A stretch of 64,000 bases of DNA from an uncultured Methanobrevibacter sp. Its GTDB lineage: Archaea > Methanobacteriota > Methanobacteria > Methanobacteriales > Methanobacteriaceae. The notes beneath the pieces were generated by a model. The model did not search any database. It was not told where the DNA came from and saw only the letters and a list, made by a program, of their open reading frames with translations. The stretch spans positions 186,001 through 250,000 of the forward strand of contig NZ_CAKVFS010000001.1 in assembly GCF_934746965.1 (NCBI RefSeq), written 5' to 3'. Of the stretch, positions 35,897 to 46,127 are shown in pieces (positions within the stretch are counted from its first letter, which is position 1; each line of letters begins with the position of its first letter). The position numbers and the translations under genes were made by a program.

Positions 35897-36454
35897 ATGA
35901 CTAAACCAAACTATAATAAAAAGAAATTTCAAGACCTTAAAGAAACAATTGAGCTAAAAAATGCAGAACTTGATGAACTTAATATGGAATTAGCTAATAA
36001 GGATAAAGAAATTAACAAATTTAAAAATTACATTTCTAAACAAAGATATGAAATTAAAACATTAGAACTTAAAATTGACAGTGAAATTAATAATGAAAAG
36101 GCAAAATTTAAAGAATTGGATGATCTTCAACAAAAAGTTAAAGAAAAACAGGAAATAATTGATGATAAACAAGATCAAATAAAATACTTAAGAACTTTAA
36201 TTGATGATTATAAACAGCAGGTTCATGACAATACACAAAATTTAGAAATTCAATTAAGAAAAATTTCAAAAACTTATGAGGGATTGTTAGCTCAAAAAGA
36301 TTTGATAATTGAAAAACAGGATGAAAACATCAAATCTTTATTAAAATCCAATGAAGAAATTGTTAAATCAAATAAGACTAATGTAATAAGTTTAAAATTA
36401 CAAAATGATAAGTATAGGGATTTAATTAAGAAATATGAAGAAAAGTTTGATTAA
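35897..36454 (+). CDS. Coiled-coil protein of unknown function
   Basis: A 185-residue protein that is almost entirely predicted coiled coil: heptad-like stretches of Lys, Glu, Asp, Leu and Ile run from about residue 8 to 180, with no cysteine, no membrane segment and no named domain. I cannot assign a function. It diverges from nop5, and its ATG has GGGAGT upstream. It is 58 bases before pyrD and is probably a separate unit. Proteins like this in archaea can be structural or SMC-like accessories, but that is only a guess. Confidence 0.6.
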   Translation: MTKPNYNKKKFQDLKETIELKNAELDELNMELANKDKEINKFKNYISKQRYEIKTLELKIDSEINNEKAKFKELDDLQQKVKEKQEIIDDKQDQIKYLRTLIDDYKQQVHDNTQNLEIQLRKISKTYEGLLAQKDLIIEKQDENIKSLLKSNEEIVKSNKTNVISLKLQNDKYRDLIKKYEEKFD

Positions 36455-36512
36455 AAATGTATAAATGTTTTATATTACATATTTAATTTATATAATAAAA
36501 TTTGGTGTAATC

Positions 36513-37424
36513 ATGTTGAGGACAAATGTTTGTGGAGTTGAATTTAAAAACCCTTTAATGTTGGCTGCAGGAGTCATGGGAAGTAATGCTTCTTCTATGA
36601 ATTGGATTATAAGGTCTGGAGCTGCAGGGGTTGTTTCTAAATCTTTTTCATTAGAACCTAATCCTGGATATGTAAATCCTACAACAGTAGGTGTTGATTG
36701 TGGTATTATTAATGCTATTGGTCTTTCAAATCCGGGAGTAGATAATTTTAAAGAAGAACTTAAAAGAATTGATAGGGATGAGGCTGTTTCAATAGCTTCT
36801 ATTTATGGTGCAACTCCTGAAGAATTTAGTAAATTAGTTTTGGAAATTGAAGATTATGTTGATATGATTGAATTAAATATATCCTGCCCTCATGCTATGG
36901 AAGGTTATGGTGCATCTATTGGTCAGGATGCTGATTTAACTTATAAAATAGTTAGTGCTGCTAAAGAAGTGGCTAATAAGCCAATAATTGCTAAATTAAC
37001 TCCTAATGTCACAGACATTGTTGAAATAGCTAAATCTGCAGAAAATGCTGGGGCTGATGCTTTAACTTTAATTAATTCATTAGGTCCTGGGATGAAAATT
37101 AATATTGATGTTGCAAAACCGGTATTGTCAAATAAGTTTGGGGGAATGAGTGGTAAAGCTATAAAACCTATTGCTCTTCGTAATGTCTATACGGTTTATG
37201 AAAATGTTGAAATTCCGATTATTGGTGTTGGAGGTATTTCTAACTTTGAAGATGTTGTGGAATTCTTATTTGCTGGAGCAAAAGCAGTTCAAATTGGTAC
37301 TGCTATTATGGATGAAGGTGTAGATGTATTTAGTAAAATTAACAATGATTTAGAAGAATTTATGAATAAAAAAGATTATGGTTCTATTGATGAAATGGTT
37401 GGCCTTGCTCATGAGGAGTTGTAA
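36513..37424 (+). CDS. pyrD: Dihydroorotate dehydrogenase B, catalytic subunit
   Basis: A 303-residue FMN enzyme that oxidises dihydroorotate to orotate in pyrimidine synthesis. KNPLMLAAGVMGSNASSM begins the barrel; ELNISCPHAM contains the catalytic Cys of class 1B; LINSLGPGMKINID, GGMSGKAIKPIALR and IIGVGGISNFEDVVEFLFAGAKAVQIGTA line the FMN site. ATG 36513 (after GGTGTAATC) is preferred over the upstream 36465 ATG, which would add 16 unrelated residues. pyrK follows after 3 bases. Confidence 0.95.
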   Translation: MLRTNVCGVEFKNPLMLAAGVMGSNASSMNWIIRSGAAGVVSKSFSLEPNPGYVNPTTVGVDCGIINAIGLSNPGVDNFKEELKRIDRDEAVSIASIYGATPEEFSKLVLEIEDYVDMIELNISCPHAMEGYGASIGQDADLTYKIVSAAKEVANKPIIAKLTPNVTDIVEIAKSAENAGADALTLINSLGPGMKINIDVAKPVLSNKFGGMSGKAIKPIALRNVYTVYENVEIPIIGVGGISNFEDVVEFLFAGAKAVQIGTAIMDEGVDVFSKINNDLEEFMNKKDYGSIDEMVGLAHEEL

Positions 37425-37427
37425 TTT

Positions 37428-38234
37428 ATGAATAATGTTCCACAGATAGTTGAAATTAATGAAATTATTAAAGAAACTCCATCAATTAAAACTTTTATTT
37501 TTGATTGGGATATGGATAAATTTGGTGTTCCATCTCCTGGAGAATTTGTGATGGTTTGGAATTTCCATAATGAAAAACCAATGTCTATTTCTTTAATTGA
37601 TGAAGAAAATTCTAGATTAGCTATTAGTGTTAAAAATGTTGGTGAATTTTCATCTCAACTTCATAATTTGAATGTTGGAGAAAAAATAGGAATTAGAGGT
37701 AGCTATGGAAATGGATTTTCAAATGATATCCGTGATAAAAAGATATTAGCTATTGGTGGTGGAGTTGGAATGGCTCCTATTAATGCAATATCTACTAATT
37801 TGCTTAAAAAAGGCAATACTGTTGATGTAGTTCCAGCAGCAGTTACAAAAGAGGAATTGCTTTTTGCAGATTCATTAAAGAAATCTGGAGCAAATGTTTT
37901 CCCATGTACTGATGATGGAAGTTTTGGATTTGAAGGATTTGCAACAGATTGTACTATAGGTTTACTTGAAGATAGGTCTTATGATTTTGCATTTGTTTGC
38001 GGTCCTGAGATAATGATGGCAGGAATTTATAATATTCTGGAAGAGTCTAAAATAAATGCAGAATATTCTTTGGAAAGATATATGAAATGTGCTCTAGGAA
38101 TATGTGGTCAGTGTTGTGTTGATAATACTGGATGGAGAATTTGCGTAGAAGGTCCTGTTTTCAAAAATGATAAAATAAATAAAATTTCAGAGTTTGGAAA
38201 GTATCGTAGAACTGCATCAGGGATAAAACAATAA
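37428..38234 (+). CDS. pyrK: Dihydroorotate dehydrogenase B, electron transfer subunit
   Basis: A 268-residue FAD and [2Fe-2S] protein that connects PyrD to NAD(H) or ferredoxin. The FAD-binding barrel has KPMSISLIDEE, the nucleotide part has LAIGGGVGMAPINAI, and the cluster is held by ALERYMKCALGICGQCCVDNTGWRICVEGP-type cysteines (here RYMKCALGICGQCC ... CVEGP) near the C-terminus. It is 3 bases behind pyrD and forms the PyrDB-PyrK heterotetramer. Confidence 0.95.
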   Translation: MNNVPQIVEINEIIKETPSIKTFIFDWDMDKFGVPSPGEFVMVWNFHNEKPMSISLIDEENSRLAISVKNVGEFSSQLHNLNVGEKIGIRGSYGNGFSNDIRDKKILAIGGGVGMAPINAISTNLLKKGNTVDVVPAAVTKEELLFADSLKKSGANVFPCTDDGSFGFEGFATDCTIGLLEDRSYDFAFVCGPEIMMAGIYNILEESKINAEYSLERYMKCALGICGQCCVDNTGWRICVEGPVFKNDKINKISEFGKYRRTASGIKQ

Positions 38235-38250
38235 AATTAATGTGATTCTA

Positions 38251-39297
38251 ATGGAAAAAAATTTGAAAGAATATATATCTCCTCCAGTAATGTTAATCCT
38301 ATTTTTATTGGTGATTTCAGTAATGATTGTGTCTCCAGTTTTAAATATGGTTATATTAGGAGCTATATTAGCTTATGCAATCCGTCCATTAGCTAGAAAA
38401 ATAAATCTAAAAATTAAATTCAAATCAATTTCTATTTTTGTAGCAATAATTTTAGTTATGATTCCATTGGTTCTTCTGATTGTATATATTATTTCAGTAA
38501 TTTCAGGAGTTTTGTCTAATGTATTAATAGTTAATCCAAATGGTTTTAATTTAAATTTAGATACTCTTATTAATCAGTTAGTTAATAGTTTGCCACCTAA
38601 TATAAGTTCAAATATTGATGTTGTAACACTTAAATCATCTATATTAAATGCTATAAAAGGCATTGGTAGTGTTGTATTGAATTATTTTGTAAGTTTAGCA
38701 GGTAAACTTTTTTCAATTTCAGTAGATTTGTTTATATTGTTTGCATCAATATATTACTTTATTAGAGATGGAGGTAATTGTTATAAATTTGTTGAGTCAT
38801 TTATTCCTGAAAGCAGTAAAGATTTCTTCACACGAACTGTGGAGTCTGTTAAAGATGTTTTAAAAAGCATATTTTATGGACATTTTTTAACATCTTTGAT
38901 AATTGGTATTATTGGGGCTATTGGATATTCATTATTAGGATATCCTCAGGGAGTGTTTTTAGGAGTACTTACAGGTATTTTTCAATTAATTCCTGTATTT
39001 GGACCTTGGCCGATTTATTGGACATTAGCTATTGTGGATTTAATTTCTGGAAATTATGTTAGGGTTGTAATTGTTCTTTTATTTGGATTTTTCCTTAGTT
39101 TAAGTGATATGTATATCAGACCGGCATTATCAAGTCATTATGCAGATATCCATCCTTTAATTTTACTTATAGGATTTTTAGCAGGTCCTTTAGTTTATGG
39201 GATTGTAGGATTTATTTTAGGTCCGTTAATATTGGGAATAACTTATGCTGTTTTAGATAATTTTAGAATAGAACTTAATAAGAATAAAGAGGATTAA
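38251..39297 (+). CDS. AI-2E family permease (TqsA-like membrane protein)
   Basis: A 348-residue protein with about eight membrane helices. The family pattern is visible: a hydrophobic N-terminus ending in AYAIRPLARK, a central amphipathic domain (about 80-150), FFTRTVESVKDVLKSIFYGHFLTSLIIG and YPQGVFLGVLTGIFQLIPVFGPWPIYW, then FILGPLILGI. Such proteins are exporters of unknown substrates in archaea; the AI-2 name comes from E. coli. ATG 38251 is chosen because GTGATT precedes it; GTG 38242 is the binding site itself. It lies 2 bases before polB1. Confidence 0.85.
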   Translation: MEKNLKEYISPPVMLILFLLVISVMIVSPVLNMVILGAILAYAIRPLARKINLKIKFKSISIFVAIILVMIPLVLLIVYIISVISGVLSNVLIVNPNGFNLNLDTLINQLVNSLPPNISSNIDVVTLKSSILNAIKGIGSVVLNYFVSLAGKLFSISVDLFILFASIYYFIRDGGNCYKFVESFIPESSKDFFTRTVESVKDVLKSIFYGHFLTSLIIGIIGAIGYSLLGYPQGVFLGVLTGIFQLIPVFGPWPIYWTLAIVDLISGNYVRVVIVLLFGFFLSLSDMYIRPALSSHYADIHPLILLIGFLAGPLVYGIVGFILGPLILGITYAVLDNFRIELNKNKED

Positions 39298-39299
39298 AT

Positions 39300-41096
39300 A
39301 TGGAAAAAAATGTTGTTATTTTGGATATTGATTATGTTATGTATGAAGATAAATCTATAATTCGTTTATTTTCAAAGGAAGGAGATAAAAACATTGTTTT
39401 GTTAGATGACACTTTTGAACCATATTTATATGTTATTCCTGAAAATGACTTTGAAGAATGTCAAAAACAAATCTTGGATAATTTAGAGGATGTTAAAATC
39501 CAAAAAGTTATTAAAAAAGATTTCCAAATAGAAAAAACTTTCTTGAAATTAACTTTTTTAAATCCTCAGGATTTAGCTAAAAATAGGGATAATTTGAGTG
39601 ATTTAGATCAGGTGGCACATATAAGGGAATATGATATTCCATTTTATAGAAGATATTTAATTGATCGTAATGTTGTTCCAATGACTGAAGTTAAAGCTTG
39701 CGGTGAAAAAATTGATTCTTTTTTAAATTTGGATTCTAAAAAACATGATTTGGAAATTATTAAACTTAATAAACCTCTTGAATGTATAAGGGATGATTTA
39801 CAGGATTTTAGGATTTTAAGTTTTGATTTGGAAGTTAGAAACCCTCATGGTATGCCTAACTCAGAAGTTGATGAAATAATCATGATTGGTGTGGCTAGTA
39901 ATTTTGGAATAAATCAAGTTATTTCAACTAAAACAAATTCTAAGGATAGGGATGATTTTGTTAATCAGGTAAGTTCTGAAAAGGAGATGATTGAAACATT
40001 TATTGATGTTGTTAAGAAAAACAATGTGGATATTATTGTAGGATATAATTCAGATAACTTTGATTTCCCTTATCTTAAAGATAGAGCTAAAGTTTATGGA
40101 TTGGATTTGGATTTGGGAATGGATGATTCTAATATTAAGTTTATTAGAAGGGGTTATGCTAATTCTGCTTCATTTAAAGGTTTAATTCATGTTGATTTAT
40201 ATCTTGTTATGAGAAGATACATGACTTTAGAGAGATACACCTTAGAACGAGTTTATTATGAATTGTTTGGTGAAGAAAAGATTGATGTTCCTGGAGAGCA
40301 TATTTGGGAATATTGGGATAGTGATTCAACACAATTAGATGATTTGTTTGATTATTCATTAGATGATGTGATTGCCACATTAAAAATTGCTCAACAAACA
40401 CTTCCACTTAACTTAGAACTTACTCGTATTGTAGGACAACCTCTTTTTGACTTAAGTCGTATGGCTACAGGTCAACAAGCTGAATGGTTTTTAGTTAAAG
40501 AAGCATATTTTGATAATGAAGTTGTACCAAATAAGCCTGGAGGATCAAACTTTGCAATTAGAGCAGCTGAAGAAGATAATGAGGGGGGTTATGTTAAAGA
40601 ACCTGAAATAGGTCTTCATGAAAATTTAGTCCAATTTGATTTTAGAAGTCTATATCCTAGTATAATTATTTCAAAAAATATTTCTCCAGATGTATTGGTT
40701 ATTGGTGAGGTTGAAAATAGGGAAGAGTATAATATTTCTCCTGAACATGATTTGAAATTTAAAAAATCACCAAAAGGATTTATCCCATCAGTTATATCTA
40801 AAATTCTTGCTGAAAGATTTAAGATTAAAAGAGCTATGAAAGCATCTGTGGATCCAACTGAAAAAAAGACTTTAGATGTACAACAACAGGCTATAAAACG
40901 ATTAGCTAATACTATGTATGGTATTTATGGTTTTCCAAGATTTAGATGGTATTCTTATGAATGTGCAAAAGCTATTACATCTTGGGGTAGGCAATATATT
41001 AAAAAAGCCATGAAAAAAGCAGAAGATTATGGTTTTTATGCTATATATGCGGATACTGATGGTTTTTATGCTAAATATAAAAAGAAGGAAGAATAA
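39300..41096 (+). CDS. polB1: DNA polymerase family B, large fragment (split polymerase)
   Basis: A 598-residue family B polymerase. Exonuclease motifs are FDLEVRNP, GYNSDNFDFPYL and YSLDDVIAT. Polymerase motif A is DFRSLYPSII, motif B KRLANTMYGIYGFPRF, and motif C YADTDGFYAK. The chain ends KYKKKEE just 8 residues past motif C, so the thumb and the C-terminal part are missing. In Methanobacteriales PolB is encoded as two polypeptides (PolB1 and PolB2), which explains the length; the second gene is not in the window. It replicates or repairs DNA as a heterodimer with PolB2. A gene for a dehydrogenase ends 3 bases after its stop on the other strand. Confidence 0.93.
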   Translation: MEKNVVILDIDYVMYEDKSIIRLFSKEGDKNIVLLDDTFEPYLYVIPENDFEECQKQILDNLEDVKIQKVIKKDFQIEKTFLKLTFLNPQDLAKNRDNLSDLDQVAHIREYDIPFYRRYLIDRNVVPMTEVKACGEKIDSFLNLDSKKHDLEIIKLNKPLECIRDDLQDFRILSFDLEVRNPHGMPNSEVDEIIMIGVASNFGINQVISTKTNSKDRDDFVNQVSSEKEMIETFIDVVKKNNVDIIVGYNSDNFDFPYLKDRAKVYGLDLDLGMDDSNIKFIRRGYANSASFKGLIHVDLYLVMRRYMTLERYTLERVYYELFGEEKIDVPGEHIWEYWDSDSTQLDDLFDYSLDDVIATLKIAQQTLPLNLELTRIVGQPLFDLSRMATGQQAEWFLVKEAYFDNEVVPNKPGGSNFAIRAAEEDNEGGYVKEPEIGLHENLVQFDFRSLYPSIIISKNISPDVLVIGEVENREEYNISPEHDLKFKKSPKGFIPSVISKILAERFKIKRAMKASVDPTEKKTLDVQQQAIKRLANTMYGIYGFPRFRWYSYECAKAITSWGRQYIKKAMKKAEDYGFYAIYADTDGFYAKYKKKEE

Positions 41097-41098
41097 AT

Positions 41099-42127
41099 TT
41101 ATTCTTCTAAATATGAATTGAAATCAATGTCTAGATTGTCACAGATTTCTTTTAATTGTTCGTATAATTTTTCATCAATTTCCATTCCATTAGCTTCAGC
41201 GTTAGCTATTTTTTTAACTTCTAAATCTCCTGGAAGGGAAACATTTTCTCCTGCAGCTCTAGCTTGAGAACAGAAATCTTCAGTTTTTGCTTTGAAGTCT
41301 TCCATTGAACCAAATTTGCTTGGGTCAATAGCTATGTATAAATCACCTTTGGTACAGTCTTTTGTTGGTGAAGCAGTACCTGTAACTCCTTTTCCATATC
41401 CTGCATTTACTAAAGGTCCAGTTAATATTTCAATCATAAATGCTAAAGCATATCCTTTAAATCCACCAAATGCTAAAATGGATCCTTCAAGTGCTTCATC
41501 AGGGTCAGTTGTTGGGTTTCCATCTTTATCTAATGCCCAACCTTCAGGTAATTCTAATCCTTTTCTTTTAGATTCTAATATTTTTCCACGAGCAGTTACT
41601 GAAGTAGCCATATCTACAGAGATGTATGAATCACTTGGAATACCAATAGCTATTGGGTTAGTTCCAATAAGAGCTTCACTTGCACCAAATGGAGCAATAG
41701 CAGGGTCAGTGTTTGCAATTACAGTTCCTATAACTCCATTTTTAATAGCAATATCTGAATAAAATCCAGTTACTCCAAAATGATTTGAATTATGGACACC
41801 AACACAACCAATACCTACTTCTTTAGCTTTTTGCACTGCTAAATTCATAGCTTTATATGCAACAGCTTGTCCAAATCCACTATTACCATTTATTAATGCA
41901 ATAGCTGGAGTTTCTTTTTCAATAGTTATATTATCTTTTAAGTTTATAGTTCCTGATTCAATACTAATTATGTATTGTGGGAATCTACCAAGTCCATGTG
42001 AGGTAAATCCTTTTAAATCTGCATCAATTGTAGCTTCTGCTACTAATTGACTATCTTCTTCACTTGCCCCTAATTTTTTCAATATCTCTTTTACAAGAGC
42101 TATTTCATTATCTTTCATTATTTTCAT
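41099..42127 (-). CDS. Malate/L-lactate (or L-sulfolactate) dehydrogenase, Ldh2 family
   Basis: A 342-residue NAD(P)-dependent oxidoreductase of the type II malate/L-lactate family, which includes archaeal malate dehydrogenase and ComC, the sulfolactate dehydrogenase of coenzyme M synthesis. HGLGRFPQYI, VHNSNHFGVTGFYSDIA and FGASEALIGTNPIAIGIPS are typical; His in NHFG is the expected catalytic residue and the Asp/Arg residues around it bind the carboxylate. The two substrates cannot be told apart by eye. A comB gene elsewhere in the window favours ComC, but malate dehydrogenase is equally possible. AGGAGAGTG precedes the ATG. Confidence 0.8.
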   Translation of the reverse strand: MKIMKDNEIALVKEILKKLGASEEDSQLVAEATIDADLKGFTSHGLGRFPQYIISIESGTINLKDNITIEKETPAIALINGNSGFGQAVAYKAMNLAVQKAKEVGIGCVGVHNSNHFGVTGFYSDIAIKNGVIGTVIANTDPAIAPFGASEALIGTNPIAIGIPSDSYISVDMATSVTARGKILESKRKGLELPEGWALDKDGNPTTDPDEALEGSILAFGGFKGYALAFMIEILTGPLVNAGYGKGVTGTASPTKDCTKGDLYIAIDPSKFGSMEDFKAKTEDFCSQARAAGENVSLPGDLEVKKIANAEANGMEIDEKLYEQLKEICDNLDIDFNSYLEE

Positions 42128-42157
42128 TTCTTTTCACTCTCCTTTCTAGTTATTGAA

Positions 42158-43177
42158 TCAGTATGTAACTTCGCTACCTTCAAAAGTTTTAACTGTAATT
42201 TTTTCATCATCTGTGACTTCTCCGATGATTTGGCAGTTACAGTATTCTTTTAAGGTGTTTATTATTTTTTCAGCTTCATCTTTATTAGTAATTACAACAA
42301 AACCAATTCCCATATTGAAAACTTTATACATTTCTTCAAGAGGAACATTTTGTTGATATATAAGTTTGAATATTTCAGGAGTCTCTGGAAGATTATTTAT
42401 ATTGTATCCAACACCTTTTTTCAAACGTCTAAGATTAGTAAAGCCTCCACCAGTTATATGTGCTAATCCATGGATTTCATATTCTTTATTAAATAATGCA
42501 ACAATAGGTTTAACATATAATTCAGTTGGTCTTAATAATTCTTCTCCAATTGTAGTATTGCAGTTAGGCATTTTGTCATCAATTGAAAATCCAGCATCAT
42601 CAAATAATGCTTTTCTAGCTAAACTATATCCATTTGAATGAATACCATTACTTTCAATACCTATTAAAACATCTCCTGCTTCGATATTTTCGCCAGTAAT
42701 GATTTTATCAATATCTACAAAACCAATTCCAGTTCCTGCTAAATCAAAATCTTTTATTATTCCTGGAAGTGATGCAGTTTCTCCACCAATTATTGAAATT
42801 TTAGATTCTTTTGCTCCTGTTACAAGACCTTCAGCTATTTTTTCAGCTCTTTCGGGGTCTGGATGTTCTACTGCAAGATAATCTACTAATGCTATTGGTT
42901 CTGCACCAACACAAAGAATATCATTTACAACCATAGCTATGCAGTCTATACCGACAGTATCGTATTTATTCATCATTTCAGCAATTAATATTTTACTACC
43001 TACTCCATCAGTACTCATTGCAATAGCTTTGTCACCTAATTTAACTAATGCAGCATAATGACCGCTATCAGTTATTATATCTCTATATTCTAATGTTGAT
43101 TTAAGTTTTGATGCGAGTTTTGAAACAGTAACTGCTTCAAGATCAATATCAACACCAGATTCTGAATAAGTAACCAT
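42158..43177 (-). CDS. purM: Phosphoribosylformylglycinamidine cyclo-ligase
   Basis: A 339-residue enzyme making aminoimidazole ribotide in purine synthesis. [19 protein letters not shown] opens it, [18 protein letters not shown] and [24 protein letters not shown] contain the ATP and phosphate ligands, [12 protein letters not shown] is the GGET motif, and [14 protein letters not shown] is near the end. AGGTGTT lies before the ATG. It is 30 bases upstream of the dehydrogenase gene on the same strand. Confidence 0.96.
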   Translation of the reverse strand: MVTYSESGVDIDLEAVTVSKLASKLKSTLEYRDIITDSGHYAALVKLGDKAIAMSTDGVGSKILIAEMMNKYDTVGIDCIAMVVNDILCVGAEPIALVDYLAVEHPDPERAEKIAEGLVTGAKESKISIIGGETASLPGIIKDFDLAGTGIGFVDIDKIITGENIEAGDVLIGIESNGIHSNGYSLARKALFDDAGFSIDDKMPNCNTTIGEELLRPTELYVKPIVALFNKEYEIHGLAHITGGGFTNLRRLKKGVGYNINNLPETPEIFKLIYQQNVPLEEMYKVFNMGIGFVVITNKDEAEKIINTLKEYCNCQIIGEVTDDEKITVKTFEGSEVTY

Positions 43178-43266
43178 TTTTTTAACACCTAGTGGTATTT
43201 TTATTTTTTTAAATCAATAAAAATATTAAATTATATTATTATATTTATTTCAATTAGTATTTATTT

Positions 43267-45177
43267 TTAGTGTATTCTTACACTATCTAAATTTATAGGA
43301 CTTTTAGTTTCAATTTTATAACTTCTATGTATTGATGAAGCCAAGTCTGTTGTTTTATAAGGATCTCCATGACAAGTAATAACTTTATCAGGTCTTGGAT
43401 TAAGTCTTTTTACATAATCCATTAATTGGCGTCTATTAGAGTGTCCACTGAATCCATTAATGGTTTTAATTTCCATCTTGACATTAAATACTTTTGTTTT
43501 ATTATCTTCTTCAAGAGGTACTTCTTTCCATCCTTTTTGGATTCTTCTACCTAATGATCCTTCTGATTGATATCCTACAAAGATTAATGTGTTTCTATCA
43601 TCTTCACATAACCATTTGAAGTATTCTACTGAATTACCTCCAGTTAACATACCTGAGGTTGATAAAATAATCGCAGGACTATTACTTTCAACAATATCTT
43701 TTCTTTGATCCAGATTTTGAACTTTATTAAACATATCTGAGATAAATGGATTCCTGCCCATGTGGAATATTTGGTCTCTTAAATCTTTACTTAAATATTC
43801 TGGTCTTGCAGTATGAATAGCTGTAGCTTCCCAAATCATTCCATCAATGTAAATTGGGACTTCTTCAATCATTCCATGTCTCATATATTCTTCAAGTACT
43901 ACCATAAGTTCCTGCGCTCTTCCTACAGCAAATACAGGTACTAAAACTTTTCCACCACGTTTTAAAGTTTTGTAGATGGTTTTCATCATTTCTTTTTCTG
44001 CAGAATTTCTTGAAGGTTGTATGTCTTCACGACCTCCATAAGTACTTTCCATAATTACTGTTTCAGCACGTGGGAATCTGAATGTTGCAGGTTCAAGTAA
44101 TCTGCTTCTTTCATATTTGAAATCTCCAGTATAAACTAAATTATGAGCTCCGTCACCAATATGCATATGTGAAATAGCTGAACCTAAGATATGTCCTGCA
44201 TTATGTAATGTTAATCTAATGTCTGGAGAAATATCAGTTACTTCACCATAATCTAAAGTTATAGTATGTTTAATAGCTTTTTGCACATGTTTTACATTAA
44301 ATGGTAGTGGATTTCCTTCTCTGTGAGCTATGTCAAGATGATCTAACTGTAAAAGTGTTGTTAAATCTCTTGTTGGAGTAGTACAATAAATAGGCCCTTC
44401 ATATCCATAATGGTAAAGGTAAGGTACGAATCCACAATGGTCTAAGTGAGCATGAGAAATAATAACTGCATCTAATTCTTCAATTGAAAATTCTGGCACA
44501 TTCAAATAAGGAAATGCATTTTTATTATCTGATGCAGCCACGTTAACACCACAATCTAATAATACTCTACTGTTTGGTGTTTGTAAAAGCATAGATGAAC
44601 GTCCAACTTCTTTAAAACCACCCATAGATGTTACTCTAGCCCAATCATTTGGATGTTTGGTTCCTTGGTGGATTTGTTTACCAAGACGTTGTAACATTTT
44701 TTTCCTGTCTTTACTGCTGCTTTTTAAGGTTGTTCTAATTTTTCCAATCACATCTGAACTTATTGGTGGTGTTCTTAAAATTTTAGGTGCCCATCCAGTA
44801 TTTTTAACAATTTCTCTAGATGTTACACCATATTTTCCAATAACAAGCCCAGGTTTTTTTGCAGTTATAACTACTTCACAAGTTACTGTGTCAAAGTAGA
44901 TGTCAGTAATTTCTGCTCCTTCTGGAACTATTTCATGAACTTTTTTAATAGTTTCTTCTGGAGCTAATAATGCACTTTTATCTGATCTAATAATAATTCT
45001 TTTTCTAAGTTCTTTAGCTAATGATCGTATAAGATCCCCATTGTCAGTTATGATTTCTGGGTTTTTAGTGTAAAGTACCACTTCAGGTCCTTCAAACTCT
45101 ACTTTAGCAACCTGTGCATTTTTTGGTAACTTTTGCATTATTTCTTTTTTGATATCTTCTAAAATCTCTGAAGTCAT
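43267..45177 (-). CDS. aCPSF1/FttA: KH-domain beta-CASP ribonuclease, archaeal transcription terminator
   Basis: A 636-residue protein. Two KH-like domains occupy about residues 1-145 (with [20 protein letters not shown] as a KH GxxG turn), then a metallo-beta-lactamase domain with [14 protein letters not shown] (residues 241-254) and the beta-CASP insert, ending in [15 protein letters not shown] and [10 protein letters not shown]. This is the archaeal homolog of CPSF73, shown in other methanogens to end transcription by cleaving nascent RNA. Length is normal. It lies behind psmB on the minus strand after a hairpin. GGGAT precedes the ATG. No fttA symbol is used because the family name is enough. 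Confidence 0.95.
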   Translation of the reverse strand: MTSEILEDIKKEIMQKLPKNAQVAKVEFEGPEVVLYTKNPEIITDNGDLIRSLAKELRKRIIIRSDKSALLAPEETIKKVHEIVPEGAEITDIYFDTVTCEVVITAKKPGLVIGKYGVTSREIVKNTGWAPKILRTPPISSDVIGKIRTTLKSSSKDRKKMLQRLGKQIHQGTKHPNDWARVTSMGGFKEVGRSSMLLQTPNSRVLLDCGVNVAASDNKNAFPYLNVPEFSIEELDAVIISHAHLDHCGFVPYLYHYGYEGPIYCTTPTRDLTTLLQLDHLDIAHREGNPLPFNVKHVQKAIKHTITLDYGEVTDISPDIRLTLHNAGHILGSAISHMHIGDGAHNLVYTGDFKYERSRLLEPATFRFPRAETVIMESTYGGREDIQPSRNSAEKEMMKTIYKTLKRGGKVLVPVFAVGRAQELMVVLEEYMRHGMIEEVPIYIDGMIWEATAIHTARPEYLSKDLRDQIFHMGRNPFISDMFNKVQNLDQRKDIVESNSPAIILSTSGMLTGGNSVEYFKWLCEDDRNTLIFVGYQSEGSLGRRIQKGWKEVPLEEDNKTKVFNVKMEIKTINGFSGHSNRRQLMDYVKRLNPRPDKVITCHGDPYKTTDLASSIHRSYKIETKSPINLDSVRIH

Positions 45178-45200
45178 ATAATCCCTTCAAAAAAAAGTAT

Positions 45201-45268
45201 TGTGTAAATATAGTTTATGAAAAAGCTTGATGCTATAATTAGTTTAAACTTCATAAACTATTTACACA
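45201..45268 (-). repeat. Inverted repeat between psmB and the aCPSF1 gene
   Basis: TGTGTAAATATAGTTTATGAA (from 45201, shown in part) and TTCATAAACTATTTACACA (45250-45268) pair over 19 positions with a 2-base bulge and a loop of about 28. On the minus strand this falls 36 bases after the psmB stop and about 20 bases before the aCPSF1 ATG. It could end psmB transcription or sit in the aCPSF1 leader. Confidence 0.65.
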
Positions 45269-45304
45269 TTTATATAAAAAGTAGTTAGTTATGAAAAATA
45301 GTTT

Positions 45305-45919
45305 CTATATCTTTGCTACAATATCATTAACCTTTTCATTATCTAACATTTCAAAGCCGTCTTCTGTTACTTTAGCTACTAAGTATCCATTTCCTGAAAA
45401 TGTATCACGTTCGCTAGCAGCTTTGATAGCTCTTATAGCTATTTCTAATCCTTCGTCAGTTGTAATTTCTTCATGGTATCTGTCTTCGAGAACACCATAT
45501 GCTACAATAGAACCTGATCCTGTGGATATGTATGTATCTTTAATCATACCTCCTGCTGGGTCAAGAGAATATAATGAAGGTTTATCTCCATCCATTCCTC
45601 CAAGTAATGTTTGAACATACATTGGACCTGAACGTAAAATGTTTGCAGTTACTGATGCAGCAGCTTTAACACTCATATTATCATTATTTCTCATTTGATA
45701 AAGTGAAACTTCTGCTTCAATTATTTTCATTAAATTTTGAGCATCTCCAACACTACCAGCAATGGTTGTTACGATATGATCATTTATTTTAAATATTTTT
45801 TCAGCGACTTTGTGAGCTACAAGGTTTCCCATACTAGCTCTCCTTTCGCTAGCGAATACAACACCATCTTTACAGGTTATTCCTACAGTTGTTGTACCTT
45901 CTAATATTTTATCATCCAT
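45305..45919 (-). CDS. psmB: Proteasome beta subunit
   Basis: A 204-residue protein. MDDKILEG is a short propeptide removed to expose Thr 9 as the catalytic residue in TTTVGITCKDGVVFASERRASMGN; the Lys and Asp partners lie in HKVAEKIFKINDH and the early Asp. GVLEDRYHEEITTDEGLEIAIRAIKAASERD is typical. ATG 45919 is chosen over GTG 45928, which overlaps the GAGGTG binding site. It forms the 20S core with the alpha subunit and precedes the aCPSF1 gene. Confidence 0.95.
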   Translation of the reverse strand: MDDKILEGTTTVGITCKDGVVFASERRASMGNLVAHKVAEKIFKINDHIVTTIAGSVGDAQNLMKIIEAEVSLYQMRNNDNMSVKAAASVTANILRSGPMYVQTLLGGMDGDKPSLYSLDPAGGMIKDTYISTGSGSIVAYGVLEDRYHEEITTDEGLEIAIRAIKAASERDTFSGNGYLVAKVTEDGFEMLDNEKVNDIVAKI

Positions 45920-46127
45920 GTTAAACACCTCATGTAAGTATTTAAAATATTTGTATTTTTCAACTATATTGTAGGTTATACATAAAATTTATTATATAAA
46001 CATGTAATTTTCTATATTAATATTTATAAAATCAGAATCAATTAATTAGTATAAACTAACTAATATTACATTATGTATTTACATATATAAAGTTTTCTTT
46101 TTAAGATACTTTAATGGAGTTTTGTTA

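Noticed and set aside
41292..41762. Long plus-strand ORF opposite the Ldh2-family gene
   Set aside because: It mirrors the real gene and has no family features; the same holds for other long antisense frames over purM, aCPSF1 and the CNNM gene.
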